A stretch of 64,000 bases of DNA from Mycolicibacterium senegalense (GCF_019645875.1 NZ_CP081000.1:2232001-2296000), one strand, 5' to 3'. Counted from the first letter of the stretch, positions 1 through 10,133 are shown. Numbers and translations are program-made. Notes: a model not told the origin generated them from the sequence alone.

Positions 1-1004
1 GGCGCTACAACTCCAGCCGTGGTCCGTCGTACTCGTCGTATCAGGCGCTCAAGGCGATGAGCCTGGACGATCTGGAGGGCCGGCTGCTGGCCGGGCTGCT
101 CGCGCCCTACGGCGAGGAGCCCACGCCCACCCAGGAGGAGATCGCCAAGGCGCTGGCCGCCCAGCGCATCTCCCAGCTGCGCAAGATGGTCGAGTCGGAG
201 ACCAAGCGGCGCACGGCCGAGCAGTTGGGCCGCGACCACGTGCAGATGTACGGGGTGCCGCAGCTGGCGGAGAACGTCGAATTCCTGCGCGCCTCGGGCG
301 AACAGCTGCGGCAGATGCGCAAGACGGTGCAGCCGCTGGCCCGCACGTTGGCGACGCGATTGGCGGCCCGGCGCCGCCGGTCTCGTTCCGGGGAGATCGA
401 CTTGCGCAAGACGCTGCGCAAGTCGATGTCCACCGGCGGGGTGCCGATCGACGTGGTGCTCAAGAAGCCGCATCCGGCCCGCCCCGAGCTGGTGGTGCTC
501 TGCGATGTGTCGGGGTCGGTGGCTGGGTTCAGCCACTTCACCCTGATGCTGGTCTCGGCGCTGCGCCAGCAGTTCTCCCGGGTTCGGGTCTTCGCCTTCA
601 TCGACACCACCGACGAGGTCACCGACATGTTCGGGCCGGAGTCCGATCTGGCGGTGGCGGTGCAGCGCATCACCCGTGAGGCGGGCGTGTACACCCGCGA
701 CGGGCATTCCGACTACGGCCATGCCTTCGTATCGTTCCTGGACAAGTATCCCAACGTGCTGTCGCCGCGCAGCTCGCTGCTGGTGCTGGGGGACGGCCGG
801 AACAACTACCGCAACCCCGAGACGGCACTGCTCGCGCACATGGTGTCGGCCAGTCGCCACGCGCACTGGCTCAACCCCGAGCCCAAGCACCTGTGGGGCA
901 GCGGGGACTCCGCGGCGCCGAAGTACCTCGAAACCATCCCGATGCACGAGTGCCGGTCAGCCAAACAGCTGGCCGCCGTGATCGACGGGTTGCTGCCGGT
1001 CTGA
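1..1004 (+). CDS. VWA domain protein (CoxE/MoxR-partner type), 5' truncated by window
   Basis: The frame is open from base 3, so the true start lies before the window; an internal ATG at 57 is not needed. The C-terminal half is a von Willebrand factor A domain with a metal-site motif D-V-S-G-S-V and the usual pattern of alternating strands and helices. The N-terminal part is charged and helical. Proteins of this kind (Rv2425c type) normally sit beside a MoxR-like AAA+ ATPase and act with it as a metal-dependent chaperone or insertase; that partner would be upstream, outside the window. The gene ends 33 bases before nadD on the same strand. The family is clear, the substrate is unknown. Confidence 0.85.
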   Translation, partial: RYNSSRGPSYSSYQALKAMSLDDLEGRLLAGLLAPYGEEPTPTQEEIAKALAAQRISQLRKMVESETKRRTAEQLGRDHVQMYGVPQLAENVEFLRASGEQLRQMRKTVQPLARTLATRLAARRRRSRSGEIDLRKTLRKSMSTGGVPIDVVLKKPHPARPELVVLCDVSGSVAGFSHFTLMLVSALRQQFSRVRVFAFIDTTDEVTDMFGPESDLAVAVQRITREAGVYTRDGHSDYGHAFVSFLDKYPNVLSPRSSLLVLGDGRNNYRNPETALLAHMVSASRHAHWLNPEPKHLWGSGDSAAPKYLETIPMHECRSAKQLAAVIDGLLPV

Positions 1005-1037
1005 GTCGCCCTTGCCGCTGCCGTAAGCTGCCTCTTT

Positions 1038-1685
1038 GTGGCAAGACGGCGCAGGCTGGGTGTGATGGGTGGGACGTTCGATCCCATCCACAACGGACAC
1101 CTGGTCGCCGCCAGTGAGGTCGCCGACCTGTTCGACCTCGACGAGGTGGTGTTCGTTCCCACCGGTCAGCCATGGCAGAAGCACGATCGGCGGGTCAGCG
1201 CGGCTGAGGACCGGTATCTGATGACAGTGATCGCGACCGCGTCCAACCCGCGTTTCTCGGTCAGCCGTGTCGACATCGATCGGGGCGGTGCGACCTACAC
1301 CAAGGACACCTTGCGTGACCTGCGTGACCTCAACGCCGATACCGACCTGTACTTCATCACCGGCGCCGATGCCCTGGCATCGATCCTGTCATGGCAGAAC
1401 TGGGAGGATCTGTTCTCCATGGCGAGGTTCGTGGGCGTGAGCCGGCCGGGCTACGAGTTGGACGGTGAACATATCGAGGCGGCGCTGCGTGAGCTGTCGC
1501 CGGACGCACTGACGTTGGTCGAGGTGCCCGCGCTGGCGATCTCGTCCAGTGACTGCCGTAAGCGGGCCGCCGACGGCCGGCCGATCTGGTACCTGGTACC
1601 CGACGGTGTGGTGCAGTACGTGGCCAAACGCGGGTTGTACTCCGCAGACGGGAAGGGTGAACGCATCATGGAGCCGATTCGATGA
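1038..1685 (+). CDS. nadD: nicotinate-nucleotide adenylyltransferase
   Basis: Joins ATP and nicotinate mononucleotide to give deamido-NAD in the cytosol, a late step of NAD synthesis. The nucleotidyltransferase signature [11 protein letters not shown] is at residues 11-21 (catalytic H-x-G-H, His18 and His21), and the C-terminal I-S-S-S-D-C-R near residue 170 matches the ISSTxxR motif. The 215-residue length fits the family. The GTG start is chosen because the nucleotide-binding motif follows within ten residues and a TAAGCT -10-like box lies 8 bases upstream, compatible with a leaderless transcript. Its end overlaps rsfS by four bases, the standard nadD-rsfS-gpgP mycobacterial order. Confidence 0.95.
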   Translation: MARRRRLGVMGGTFDPIHNGHLVAASEVADLFDLDEVVFVPTGQPWQKHDRRVSAAEDRYLMTVIATASNPRFSVSRVDIDRGGATYTKDTLRDLRDLNADTDLYFITGADALASILSWQNWEDLFSMARFVGVSRPGYELDGEHIEAALRELSPDALTLVEVPALAISSSDCRKRAADGRPIWYLVPDGVVQYVAKRGLYSADGKGERIMEPIR

Positions 1686-2062
1686 GCGCGACCGACGAGG
1701 CTGTCGCCATGGCGACGGTGGCCGCCCGGGCCGCAGCGGCCAAGCTGGCCGACGATGTGGTGGTCATCGATGTGTCGGGCCAGTTGGTGATCACCGACTG
1801 CTTCGTGATCGCATCGGCCTCCAACGAGCGCCAGGTCAACGCGATCGTCGACGAGGTCGAGGAGAAGATGCGGCTGGCCGGGTACAAGCCCGCGCGCCGC
1901 GAGGGCACCCGGGAAGGGCGCTGGACCTTGCTCGACTACGTCGACATCGTGGTGCACATCCAGCACCAGGACGAGCGGGAGTTCTACGCCCTCGAGCGGT
2001 TGTGGCGGGACTGCCCGACGATTCCGGTCGACCTGGACGTACCGGCGGAGCCCACCGAATGA
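1682..2062 (+). CDS. rsfS: ribosome silencing factor RsfS
   Basis: A 126-residue protein of the Iojap/RsfS family, which binds ribosomal protein L14 and blocks subunit joining when nutrients are scarce. The conserved pattern V-V-x-D-V-S near residue 24, followed by I-T-D-C-F-V-I-A-S, and the later W-x-L-L-D-Y-x-D-I-V-V-H-I block are all present. The ATG overlaps the nadD stop as ATGA, so translation is probably coupled. The gene is complete and its length is normal. Confidence 0.95.
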   Translation: MSATDEAVAMATVAARAAAAKLADDVVVIDVSGQLVITDCFVIASASNERQVNAIVDEVEEKMRLAGYKPARREGTREGRWTLLDYVDIVVHIQHQDEREFYALERLWRDCPTIPVDLDVPAEPTE

Positions 2063-2069
2063 GGGTGCG

Positions 2070-2744
2070 ATGAAGGTCCGTCGGCTGGTGCTGCTGCGGC
2101 ACGGTCAGACCGAATACAACGCCGGCAGCCGCATGCAGGGTCAGCTCGACACCGAGCTGTCCGACCTCGGCCGCGAGCAGGCCGCCGCGGCCGCCGAGGT
2201 CTTGGCCAAGCGCCAGCCGCTGCTGATCGTTTCCTCGGATCTCAAGCGCGCCCTCGACACCGCGGTGGCCCTCGGTGACCGCGCCGGGATCGCGGTGGCT
2301 GTGGACAAGCGGTTGCGTGAGACACACCTGGGGGACTGGCAGGGCCTGACCCACCTTGAAGTGGACACCATGGCACCGGGCGCTCGCGTGGCGTGGCGCG
2401 AGGACGCCCGATGGGCACCGCACGGCGGCGAGAGCCGCGTCGACGTGGCCGACCGCAGCATCCCGGTGGTGGCGCAAGCTGTTGCCGGACAAAAGGAATG
2501 GGGCCTGGACGGCTCGGACCGCCCCGTGGTGCTGGTGGCGCACGGCGGTCTGATCGCAGCGCTGACGGCCGGACTGCTCGGCCTGCCGGTGGACAACTGG
2601 CCGGTGCTCGGCGGCATGGGCAACGCCAGTTGGGTTCAGCTGTCCGGACATTCGCCGGAATCCGCTGACGACGATTTCGACGCCATCCGCTGGCGGCTCG
2701 ATGTCTGGAACGCCTCGGCGCAGGTGGCCAACGATGTCCTCTGA
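2070..2744 (+). CDS. gpgP: glucosyl-3-phosphoglycerate phosphatase
   Basis: Histidine phosphatase of the phosphoglycerate mutase superfamily. The catalytic R-H-G is at residues 10-12 (R-H-G-Q-T-E-Y-N), and the second histidine lies in V-A-H-G-G near residue 157. In mycobacteria the Rv2419c-type enzyme removes phosphate from glucosyl-3-phosphoglycerate to give glucosylglycerate, the starter of methylglucose lipopolysaccharides. The assignment to this substrate rests on the conserved gene order with rsfS upstream and octT downstream, because sequence alone gives only the superfamily. The length of 224 residues matches. A GAGGG lies just before the ATG. Confidence 0.88.
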   Translation: MKVRRLVLLRHGQTEYNAGSRMQGQLDTELSDLGREQAAAAAEVLAKRQPLLIVSSDLKRALDTAVALGDRAGIAVAVDKRLRETHLGDWQGLTHLEVDTMAPGARVAWREDARWAPHGGESRVDVADRSIPVVAQAVAGQKEWGLDGSDRPVVLVAHGGLIAALTAGLLGLPVDNWPVLGGMGNASWVQLSGHSPESADDDFDAIRWRLDVWNASAQVANDVL

Positions 2745-3483
2745 CCACACCGCAGCTCGCAGACCGGTGTTGCTGGTCTTCGCCGACTCCCTGTCCTATT
2801 TCGGCCCGACCGGCGGTCTGCCGTCCGACGATCCGCGAATCTGGCCCAATATTGTGGCCCAGCAGCTGGGTTGGGATGTCGAGCTGATCGGCCGGATCGG
2901 TTGGACCACCCGCGACGTCTGGTGGGCCGCCACCCAGGATCCGCGATCCTGGGCGGCGTTGCCGCGCGCGGGTGCGGTCATCTTCGCCACCAGCGGTATG
3001 GACTCGTTGCCCTCGCCGCTGCCCACCGCGCTGCGTGAGCTGATCCGCTACGTACGCCCGGCGTGGTTGCGCCGCTGGGCCCGCGACGGCTACGGCTGGA
3101 TCCAGCCCCGGTTGTCACCGATCGCCCGCTCGGCACTGCCCCCGCACCTGACGGTCGAATACCTGGAGATGACGCGTAACGCGATCGATTTCAACCGGCC
3201 CGGCATTCCGGTGGTGGCGTCGCTGCCTTCGGTACACATCGCCGACACCTACGGCAAGGCCCATCACGGGCGCGAGCCCACGGTCGAGGCGATCACGGCC
3301 TGGGCGGCCGAGCATGACGTCCCGTTGGTGGATCTCAAAGCCGCGGTGGCCGACGAGGTGCTCAGCGGGCGGGGCAATCCTGACGGCATCCACTGGAATT
3401 TCGAAGCTCACCGGGCGGTGGCCGAGTTGATGCTCAAGGGGCTGGCCGCTGCCGGGGTGCCGCAACTGGATGCCACCGACTGA
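2734..3483 (+). CDS. octT: diglucosylglycerate octanoyltransferase (SGNH fold)
   Basis: Rv2418c-type acyltransferase that adds octanoate to diglucosylglycerate in methylglucose lipopolysaccharide synthesis. It shows an SGNH-like layout: a nucleophile serine in F-A-D-S (Ser19 from this start) and a C-terminal D-x-x-H pair in N-P-D-G-I-H-W-N near residues 220-223. The ATG at 2734 gives about 249 residues and overlaps gpgP by 11 bases; an in-frame ATG at 2701 would add an unlikely arginine-rich extension lying wholly inside gpgP. The operon position next to gpgP supports the role. Confidence 0.85.
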   Translation: MSSDHTAARRPVLLVFADSLSYFGPTGGLPSDDPRIWPNIVAQQLGWDVELIGRIGWTTRDVWWAATQDPRSWAALPRAGAVIFATSGMDSLPSPLPTALRELIRYVRPAWLRRWARDGYGWIQPRLSPIARSALPPHLTVEYLEMTRNAIDFNRPGIPVVASLPSVHIADTYGKAHHGREPTVEAITAWAAEHDVPLVDLKAAVADEVLSGRGNPDGIHWNFEAHRAVAELMLKGLAAAGVPQLDATD

Positions 3484-3485
3484 CG

Positions 3486-4325
3486 ATGGCGGTCATGGTA
3501 GTGACCGACTCGACGTCGCGGTTGCGGCCGGAGTTGTGTGAGCAGTGGGGAATTCGGCAGGTGCCGTTGCACATCCTCGACGACGGCGCCGACTTGCGCG
3601 ACGGTCTCGACGAGATGCCGCCGGATATCTATGACCGGCCCCGGGTCACCACCTCGGGTGCTTCGCCGGCCGATCTCGCCGACATCTATCGGCAGGCATT
3701 GGCCGACAGCGGCGGTGACGGTGTTGTCGCCGTGCACATTTCGGCGGCACTGTCGGGTACCTACAGCACCGCCGCGGCAACGGCACGTGAGGTGGGGCCG
3801 GCCGTACGGGTGGTGAACTCACGTGCCGCGGCCATGGGGGTGGGCTTCGTGGCCCTGGCCGCCGCCGAATCAGCCCGCGCCGGAGGCACTCTCGACACGG
3901 TTGAGGCGGCGGCGCGCGCCGCGATCCCACGCGGGCAGGCGTTCATCGTGGTGCACCGCCTCGACAACCTGCGGCGCGGCGGCCGGATCGGCACCGCGGC
4001 CTCCTGGCTCGGTACCGCACTGTCACTCAAACCGCTGCTGCGCCTGGACGTGGACGGGCGGCTGGTGCTCTCACAACGTATCCGGACGATATCCAAAGCG
4101 CATGCGGCGCTTGTCGATCAGATTGCCGAGGCCGCGGGCGAGCGCGCCGTGCGTGTCGTCGTGCACCATGTCGACAACCCGGACGGCGCCGAGGAGATCG
4201 CCGCCGCGCTCACCGACCGGTTGCCGAACCTGCTGTCCCTGTCGGTGACCGACATGGGCCCGGTGCTCGCGGTGCATGTCGGTGGTGGCGCGGTCGGCGC
4301 GTGCATCTCCGTCGAGGACGCTTAG
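3486..4325 (+). CDS. DegV family fatty-acid-binding protein
   Basis: A 279-residue DegV protein. The N-terminal V-V-T-D-S-T-S and the T-S-G-A-S-P segment near residue 56 are the typical lipid-head-binding loops; the H-x-L-D-N-L-R-R-G-G-R-I motif is in the second half. Family members bind a fatty acid and, in Firmicutes, act as FakB carriers for a fatty-acid kinase; no FakA-like gene is seen here, so that role is not claimed. The start two bases after the octT stop suggests it closes the nadD-octT transcription unit. An alternative ATG lies three codons in. Confidence 0.88.
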   Translation: MAVMVVTDSTSRLRPELCEQWGIRQVPLHILDDGADLRDGLDEMPPDIYDRPRVTTSGASPADLADIYRQALADSGGDGVVAVHISAALSGTYSTAAATAREVGPAVRVVNSRAAAMGVGFVALAAAESARAGGTLDTVEAAARAAIPRGQAFIVVHRLDNLRRGGRIGTAASWLGTALSLKPLLRLDVDGRLVLSQRIRTISKAHAALVDQIAEAAGERAVRVVVHHVDNPDGAEEIAAALTDRLPNLLSLSVTDMGPVLAVHVGGGAVGACISVEDA

Positions 4326-4356
4326 CGGACCGGCGGATCGGCGGACCGGCGGATCG
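4325..4356. repeat. 16-bp direct repeat, two exact copies
   Basis: The unit GCGGACCGGCGGATCG occurs at 4325-4340 and again at 4341-4356 with no gap; each unit is itself two 8-base near-repeats. It lies between the convergent DegV and oxidoreductase genes and begins at the last base of the DegV stop codon. Confidence 0.85.
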
Positions 4357-4370
4357 GCGACCCGATCGAG

Positions 4371-5423
4371 CTAGCCGGCGAATCGTCCGGTGACCGGCGG
4401 CAGATCCTTGAGGGTGAGAATGCCCGGCGCCGCGGCCACCACGGCGGGCACCGCATTGGTGACCGGCAGCGCGGTGTAGATCATGCCCAGCCCGTTGAGG
4501 CTGACCTCGCTCCAGTCTTTCGACGGCAGGCAGTACACCACGGTGCGCATGTTGGGCACGCCGAACACCTGGATCACGTGGCCGTGCGCCACCGGCTTCG
4601 GGGGAGTGACGTGATCGCCCATGATCCAGTTGAATCCGACGCTGACGACGTTCTTGTCGCCCACCCAGCCGCGGTGATAGCCGTACACGCTGGCGACGGT
4701 GCCCTTGGGGATCTGCATGAAGCCCAGATCCGAGTCGTCGGTGGCCGCTGTGAACGTGACGTCGAAGGTGATGCGGTCGAGCTTGGCGCCGATGGCGTCG
4801 GCCATCATCGCCGCCGACTCGGCGAACACTTCGCTTTCGAGGCGCACGCTCTCGGCCAGCCCGGGGGTCTCGGGGTCCTTGCCGAAGCCCATCGCGGCCA
4901 TGGTTCCCGCCGACTCGTAGACCCCGCAGTCGACCGACTCGGTGATGCGGATTTCGTCGACGCTCTCACATGCGCTGGACAGCACCATGCCCATCATGTT
5001 GGTCAGGCCGGGATGGGCCCCGCTGCCGAAGATCGTGGAATTACCTGTCTGGCAGGCCTTCTGGATCCGCTCGAGGTCTTCGGCGCTCTGCTTGCCGCCG
5101 GTGATCCAGGCCGCGGTGGAGCACACGTTCACCCCGGCTTCCAGCAGCGCGACCAGTTCGTCGACACTGGGCCAGATCGGGTTGTAGCAACACGCATCGG
5201 GTTTGAGCGCGAGCAGCTCCGCTATGGAGTTGGTGGCCTTGATCCCGGTGGGCTCGGGCCAGCCGGCCAGCTCGGCGGCGTCAACCCCGACCTTCTCGGC
5301 GCCGTAGGCGTACACGCCGACCAATTCCATGTCGTCGCGGCCGATGATCGCGTGCAGCGAGCGTCGCCCGATGTTCCCGGTGGTCCATTGGATAACCCGG
5401 ATCGGCCTACCCGCTGCGGTCAT
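4371..5423 (-). CDS. NAD(P)H-dependent amine-dehydrogenase/dihydrodipicolinate-reductase-like protein
   Basis: A 350-residue oxidoreductase with an N-terminal Rossmann segment (I-R-V-I-Q-W-T-T-G-N-I-G, residues 8-19) followed by a long C-terminal domain, the layout of proteins annotated as dihydrodipicolinate-reductase-like or 2,4-diaminopentanoate-dehydrogenase-like. Mycobacteria carry many paralogues of unknown substrate. It is transcribed towards the DegV gene and divergently from the SPFH gene. It is not DapB, being longer and lacking the usual DapB active-site block. The enzyme class is reasonably sure, the substrate is not. Confidence 0.65.
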   Translation of the reverse strand: MTAAGRPIRVIQWTTGNIGRRSLHAIIGRDDMELVGVYAYGAEKVGVDAAELAGWPEPTGIKATNSIAELLALKPDACCYNPIWPSVDELVALLEAGVNVCSTAAWITGGKQSAEDLERIQKACQTGNSTIFGSGAHPGLTNMMGMVLSSACESVDEIRITESVDCGVYESAGTMAAMGFGKDPETPGLAESVRLESEVFAESAAMMADAIGAKLDRITFDVTFTAATDDSDLGFMQIPKGTVASVYGYHRGWVGDKNVVSVGFNWIMGDHVTPPKPVAHGHVIQVFGVPNMRTVVYCLPSKDWSEVSLNGLGMIYTALPVTNAVPAVVAAAPGILTLKDLPPVTGRFAG

Positions 5424-5581
5424 GATTCGTCTCCTCGCTGAGCCCTGAGCTGGACCCTAGACACTATCTCCGAAGTGTTCACCACCGGTAGGTGCCCATC
5501 CTGGCGGCAGGCACCCCGTCGTCGCACAATCGAAGTACGGGACGAGCTCGCCCCGGTGTCGCCATGAATCGAGGTCCGATC

Positions 5582-6370
5582 ATGGACATGCTCTACGTGC
5601 TCGCGTCGGCCGGTGCCGGCGTCATCGCCCTGATCTGGCTCGGCGTGAGCAACCTCCGCGTGGTCAGACAGTACGAACGCGGCGTGGTGTTCCGGTTCGG
5701 CCGGGTCCGCGCCACTGTGAGGCAGCCGGGTCTGACGATGCTCATCCCGGTCGCCGACCGGATGCAGAAGGTCAACATGCAGATCATCACGATGCCGGTT
5801 CCGGCGCAGGACGGCATCACCCGCGACAACGTCACCGTGCGGGTCGACGCGGTGATCTACTTCAAGGTGCTCGACCCGGTGCGGGCCGTGGTCGACGTTC
5901 AGGACTACATGTCGGCGATCGGCCAGGTGGCACAAACCTCGCTGCGGTCGATCATCGGCAAGAGCAACCTCGATGATCTGCTGTCCAACCGGGAGCGGCT
6001 CAATCAGGGCCTCGAACTGCTCATCGACAACCCGGCGGTGGGTTGGGGCATCCATCTCGACCGGGTCGAGATCAAAGACGTGGTGCTGCCGGACTCGATG
6101 AAGCGGTCCATCGCGCGTCAGGCCGAGGCGGAGCGGGAGCGGCGGGCCCGCGTCATCACCGCCGACGGCGAGCTGCAGGCGTCCGAAAAGCTCGCCGCGG
6201 CCGCCGATGTGATGGCAGCGGACCCGGCTGCCCTGCAGCTTCGGCTGCTGGAGACCGTGGTCGAAGTGGCTGCGGAGAAGAACTCCACCCTGGTGCTGCC
6301 GTTCCCGGTGGAGCTGCTGCGCTACCTGGAACGCGCCACCCCCCAGTCCTCCACCCAGGTGGTGGGGTAG
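5582..6370 (+). CDS. SPFH/band 7 (slipin-type) membrane protein
   Basis: A 262-residue stomatin/slipin-like protein: one N-terminal membrane segment (about residues 3-22), then an SPFH domain starting V-R-Q-Y-E-R-G-V-V-F-R-F-G-R. A helical region rich in Ala/Glu/Arg (R-Q-A-E-A-E-R-E-R-R-A) is typical of oligomerising band 7 proteins. The ATG at 5582 is preferred because GAGG lies seven bases upstream; an ATG at 5564 has no clear ribosome site. Family members form membrane-bound ring scaffolds. No NfeD partner gene is adjacent. Confidence 0.85.
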   Translation: MDMLYVLASAGAGVIALIWLGVSNLRVVRQYERGVVFRFGRVRATVRQPGLTMLIPVADRMQKVNMQIITMPVPAQDGITRDNVTVRVDAVIYFKVLDPVRAVVDVQDYMSAIGQVAQTSLRSIIGKSNLDDLLSNRERLNQGLELLIDNPAVGWGIHLDRVEIKDVVLPDSMKRSIARQAEAERERRARVITADGELQASEKLAAAADVMAADPAALQLRLLETVVEVAAEKNSTLVLPFPVELLRYLERATPQSSTQVVG

Positions 6371-6461
6371 GTAGTCCACAGCGCGAGATTCATCCACAAC
6401 CGGTCTGCGCGGACCGTTCGGGGGCCTGGACTCGTCGGGTCCCGCACCTACCGTCACGGGC

Positions 6462-7298
6462 ATGGGTACCGAATTGTCGGTCGAGCGGCTCCGGCGTCTC
6501 GGTGGCGGCCGCTCGAGCAGCGGGGACGATCTCGAATCCGAGCCGGGCGGTGATTCCGATCGCGACACGGCGTCCGAGAGCACGCTGTCGAGGTGGCTGC
6601 CCGATACAGCACCGGGCGACGGCCGCGGTTGGCTGGCCGCCGCGCGCGCCGATCCCGGCCGGGCCGGGGCGCTGGCGTTGGCCGGTGTCGGGGTGCTGGC
6701 CGTCCTGGTCACTGTGTTCGCCCTGATCCGTCAGCAGCCGCCGCCGGTCGCGTCGGCGAATCTTCCATCGGTGCAGATGGTTTCGTCGGCCGTGCCGACC
6801 CCGGTCGCGGATGCGCCGGCCGGGCCGGTAGTGGTCAGTGTGGTCGGCCTGGTGCACAAGCCGGGCCTGGTGACCCTGCAGGCCGGGGCGAGGATCGCCG
6901 ACGCGTTGGAGGCGGCCGGCGGTCCCCTCGACGGCGCCGATCTGATCGGGTTGAACATGGCCCGCCGGGTGGGTGACGGGGAACAGATCGTGGTCGGCAT
7001 CGAAGCCCCACCGGGACAACCGGCGACCATGGGCAGCTCGGTCGCCGGTGACGCCGGGGCGTCTCCCTCACGCGCTGTCTCGGCACCCGCGTCGGGCACA
7101 CCCGCGGGGCCGGTGGACCTCAACACCGCCACCGTTGAGGACCTCGACGCGCTGCCCGGCGTCGGCCCGGTGACCGCCGAGGCGATCGTGGCGTGGCGGA
7201 CCGCGCATGGCCGGTTCGACAGCGTCGACCAACTCGGAGACGTCGACGGGATCGGACCCGCGCGGCTGGAGAAACTGCGTGAACTGGTCCGGGCATGA
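6462..7298 (+). CDS. comEA: ComEA-type helix-hairpin-helix DNA-binding protein
   Basis: A 278-residue protein with an acidic N-terminal cytoplasmic stretch, one membrane segment (about residues 69-89), a SLBB domain (about 125-157) and a C-terminal pair of helix-hairpin-helix motifs (about 217-275, with L-P-G-V-G-P and V-D-G-I-G-P). ComEA is the surface DNA receptor of competence systems, passing DNA to ComEC. Mycobacteria keep comEA/comEC but are not known to be naturally competent through them, so the physiological role is open. Its end overlaps comEC by 20 bases. Confidence 0.9.
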   Translation: MGTELSVERLRRLGGGRSSSGDDLESEPGGDSDRDTASESTLSRWLPDTAPGDGRGWLAAARADPGRAGALALAGVGVLAVLVTVFALIRQQPPPVASANLPSVQMVSSAVPTPVADAPAGPVVVSVVGLVHKPGLVTLQAGARIADALEAAGGPLDGADLIGLNMARRVGDGEQIVVGIEAPPGQPATMGSSVAGDAGASPSRAVSAPASGTPAGPVDLNTATVEDLDALPGVGPVTAEAIVAWRTAHGRFDSVDQLGDVDGIGPARLEKLRELVRA

Positions 7299-8862
7299 CG
7301 GCGCCGGCGGTGACGGCCTGGTCGGCGAGGCGTGCGCCGAGCGGCAGTCCCTGGATCTGCGGATCGTCCCTGCCGCCCTGACCGCCTGGGCGGTGTCGGC
7401 GGCCGGAATCGTCTGGCACCTCGGCGCTGCGACGATGGTGGGCCTCGGCGCGGTCGGGGTGACCTGGTTGGCCGTTCGACGGGGCGCCGATCCCGATTCC
7501 GCAGTACCGCGGGCACTCGGGGCAGCGGTCCTGGCCGTCGCGGCGGTCGCCACCGGATTCGCGGTGGCGGTCGGTCTGCGCGTGCATCAGGTCGAGCAAC
7601 ATCCCATCGCCCGGCTCTACGGCGGCAGCGCGACAGTCGAGGTGGTTCCGGCGGAGACGCCGCGGCCGATCAAGGGCGGTCGGCTGATGTTCCGCGCCGG
7701 GCTGCGCGAGGTCGATCAGGCCCCGATGCGGGGTCGGGTCCTGGTGTTCGCCACACCATCGTTCGGTGGAGCCGGCCCCGGGACTCCGGTGCGCTTCCGC
7801 GCCGCGGTGAACCGCCCGGACCGCAGGGACCTGAGTGTGGCGGTGCTGTCGGCGTCGGACCGGCCGACGCTGGGGGAGGCTTCGGCGGTGCAACGGGTTG
7901 CGGCACAGGTCCGTTCGCGTTTCGCCGACGCGGCGCGGGCGGCGTTGCCCGCGGACCAGGCGGCCATGCTGCCGGCCTTGGTGCTCGGCGACACCTCGGC
8001 GGTGACCGCGACGACGACGGCGCAGTTCCGCACTGCTGGTCTGACTCATCTGACCGCGGTGTCGGGCGCCAACGTCACGATTGTCTGTGGCGCGCTCTTG
8101 CTGAGCGCTGTGCTCATCGGGCCGCGGCTGGCGGTGCTGCTCGCTGGTGCCGGACTGGTCGCTTTCGTCATCGTGGTGCAGCCTTCGGCCAGCGTGCTGC
8201 GCGCGGCGGTGATGGGCGCGGTGACACTGCTGGCGGTGTTGACCCACCGGCGCCGCCAAGCGGTGCCCGCATTGGCGGCCAGCGTAATGGCGCTGATGAT
8301 CGCCGCACCCGAACTCGCGGTCGACGTCGGTTTCGCGCTGTCGGTCTGCGCCACAGCGGGCATCGTCGTCCTGGCACCGGCGTGGGCGTGCCGACTGCAC
8401 GAGCGTGGGTGGCCGCGGCCGGTGGCGGCGGCGGTCAGTGTCGCGGTGGTGGCTCAGCTGGTCACGGCGCCACTGGTGGCGGGGATCTCGGGAACCGTCA
8501 GCCTGGTGGCGGTGGCCGCCAATCTCGCAGTGGCCGGGCTGATTCCGCCGATCACCGTGCTCGGCACGGCGGCCGCGGTGTGTTCGGGTATCTGGCCGGA
8601 CGGGGCGCAGCTGTTGATCCGCTTCACCGGACCGGAGTTGTGGTGGCTGCTGTCGGTGGCGCGGTGGGCCTCGGCACTGCCGGCCGCCGCGCTGCCGGCA
8701 CCCTCGGGGCTGGCCGGTGTGGTGGCAGTCGCGCTGGGAGGTGTGGCGTTGACGGTGTTGTGGCGGCTGCGCTGGGTGCGTCGCGCACTGGCTGTGCTGG
8801 TGTTCGGATTGCTGGCCTGGACGCTGGCGGGGCAGGTGGCCGGAGCTGTCAGGTCGGCGTGA
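7279..8862 (+). CDS. comEC: ComEC/Rec2-type DNA channel protein lacking the metallo-beta-lactamase domain
   Basis: A polytopic membrane protein of about 527 residues with the ComEC competence domain ([10 protein letters not shown] near residue 255 is the family hallmark). The GTG at 7279 is chosen: GGAG lies seven bases before it (7267-7270) and the length then fits the mycobacterial form of about 514 residues. The frame stays open upstream inside comEA, but that part is a shadow. Full-length ComEC of Firmicutes (about 750-800 residues) carries a C-terminal metallo-beta-lactamase nuclease domain; this protein ends right after the membrane region and lacks it. Confidence 0.88.
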   Translation: MNWSGHDGAGGDGLVGEACAERQSLDLRIVPAALTAWAVSAAGIVWHLGAATMVGLGAVGVTWLAVRRGADPDSAVPRALGAAVLAVAAVATGFAVAVGLRVHQVEQHPIARLYGGSATVEVVPAETPRPIKGGRLMFRAGLREVDQAPMRGRVLVFATPSFGGAGPGTPVRFRAAVNRPDRRDLSVAVLSASDRPTLGEASAVQRVAAQVRSRFADAARAALPADQAAMLPALVLGDTSAVTATTTAQFRTAGLTHLTAVSGANVTIVCGALLLSAVLIGPRLAVLLAGAGLVAFVIVVQPSASVLRAAVMGAVTLLAVLTHRRRQAVPALAASVMALMIAAPELAVDVGFALSVCATAGIVVLAPAWACRLHERGWPRPVAAAVSVAVVAQLVTAPLVAGISGTVSLVAVAANLAVAGLIPPITVLGTAAAVCSGIWPDGAQLLIRFTGPELWWLLSVARWASALPAAALPAPSGLAGVVAVALGGVALTVLWRLRWVRRALAVLVFGLLAWTLAGQVAGAVRSA

Positions 8863-8875
8863 CACGATCATCGGT

Positions 8876-9838
8876 GTGAGCGAACAGATCGACGGTCTGC
8901 ACCTGGTTCTGGGCGATGAGGAACTGCTGGTCGAACGAGCCGTGGGGGCGGTGTTGCGGGCGCTGCGTCAGCAGGCCGGGTCCGACGACGTCCCGGTGGA
9001 CCGGATGCGGGCCGGCGAGGTGAGCACCAGCGAGCTCGCCGAGCTGCTGAGCCCGTCGCTGTTCGCCGAGGAACGCATGGTGGTGCTCGAAGCCGCCGGC
9101 GAGGCGGGTAAGGACGCCGTGGCCCTGATCGCCTCGGCCGCAGCCGATCTGCCGCCCGGCACGGTGCTGGTGGTCATCCATTCCGGCGGGGGCCGCGCCA
9201 AGGCGCTGGCCGATCAGTTGAAAAAACTTGGTGCACAAGTTCATCCGTGCGCCAAGATCACCAAGCCGGCCGAGCGGGCGGACTTCGTGCGGGCCGAGTT
9301 TCGCCGGTTACGCGCCAAGGTGTCCGACGACACGGTCAACGCGGTGCTCGACGCGGTCGGATCCAACATTCGTGAGCTCGCCGCGGTCTGTTCGCAACTG
9401 GTGGCCGACACCGCCGGACAGGTCGACGCCGTCGCGGTGCGGCGCTATCACAGCGGAAAGGCCGAGGTGAAGGGCTTCGACATCGCGGACAAGGCCGTCA
9501 CCGGAGATGTCGCCGGGGCCGCCGAGGCGTTGCGGTGGGCGATGCTGGCCGGTGAGCCGCAGGTGGTGCTGGCCGATGCGCTGGCCGAAGCGGTGCACAC
9601 CATCGCGCGGGTGGGCCCGCTCTCGGGAGATCCCTACCGGCTCGCGGGTGAACTGGGGATGCCGCCGTGGCGGGTGCAGAAGGCCCAGAAGCAGGCGCGC
9701 CGTTGGTCGCGCGACTCGGTGGCCGAGGCCATGCGGGTGGTCGCCACCCTCAACGCAGACGTAAAGGGCGCAGCGGCTGATGCCGACTACGCCCTTGAGA
9801 CAGCCGTGCGCCGGGTGGCGGAACTCGCCACCCGGTGA
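8876..9838 (+). CDS. holA: DNA polymerase III delta subunit
   Basis: A 320-residue clamp-loader delta subunit (HolA). It begins with the loading-factor pattern [10 protein letters not shown] near residue 12, and the C-terminal region carries the collar-type helices. It opens the beta sliding clamp as part of the clamp-loader complex. The GTG start lies 14 bases after the comEC stop, the usual comEA-comEC-holA order. It is convergent with rpsT. Confidence 0.92.
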   Translation: MSEQIDGLHLVLGDEELLVERAVGAVLRALRQQAGSDDVPVDRMRAGEVSTSELAELLSPSLFAEERMVVLEAAGEAGKDAVALIASAAADLPPGTVLVVIHSGGGRAKALADQLKKLGAQVHPCAKITKPAERADFVRAEFRRLRAKVSDDTVNAVLDAVGSNIRELAAVCSQLVADTAGQVDAVAVRRYHSGKAEVKGFDIADKAVTGDVAGAAEALRWAMLAGEPQVVLADALAEAVHTIARVGPLSGDPYRLAGELGMPPWRVQKAQKQARRWSRDSVAEAMRVVATLNADVKGAAADADYALETAVRRVAELATR

Positions 9839-9872
9839 ACCGGCGGTATTGCTCGGGGTGACCCCCGGAGGA

Positions 9873-10133
9873 TCAGAGCTTGTTGAACGCCAGGGCCAGG
9901 GCCGACTTCTTGTTGGCGGCCTGGTTGGCGTGGATGACGCCCTTGCTGGCGGCCTTGTCGAGCTTGCGGCTGGTCGACACCAGCAACTCGGCGGCCTTGT
10001 CCTTCTCGCCCGCCTCGACGGCCTCGCGGAAGCCACGCACAGCCGTACGCAGCGACGACTTCACGGACTGGTTACGCAGCCGGCGACGCTCGTTGGTGAG
10101 GATGCGCTTTTCCTGCGACTTGATGTTGGCCAC
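9873..10133 (-). CDS. rpsT: 30S ribosomal protein S20
   Basis: An 86-residue S20 protein beginning with A-N-I-K-S-Q-E-K-R after a GTG start. The reading frame extends 18 codons upstream, but AAGGAA sits eight bases before the GTG at 10133, and S20 proteins begin here. It binds 16S rRNA during 30S assembly. Basic, helical and complete. Convergent with holA. Confidence 0.97.
   Translation of the reverse strand: MANIKSQEKRILTNERRRLRNQSVKSSLRTAVRGFREAVEAGEKDKAAELLVSTSRKLDKAASKGVIHANQAANKKSALALAFNKL

Noticed and set aside
4325..4356. Terminator between the DegV and oxidoreductase genes
   Set aside because: The GC-rich units are direct repeats rather than an inverted repeat, and no T-tract follows.
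7120..8871. 583-codon open frame on the minus strand opposite comEC
   Set aside because: Its product is rich in Arg, His, Gln and Pro with no domain, as expected for the antisense of a GC-rich gene; the plus strand encodes a clear ComEC.
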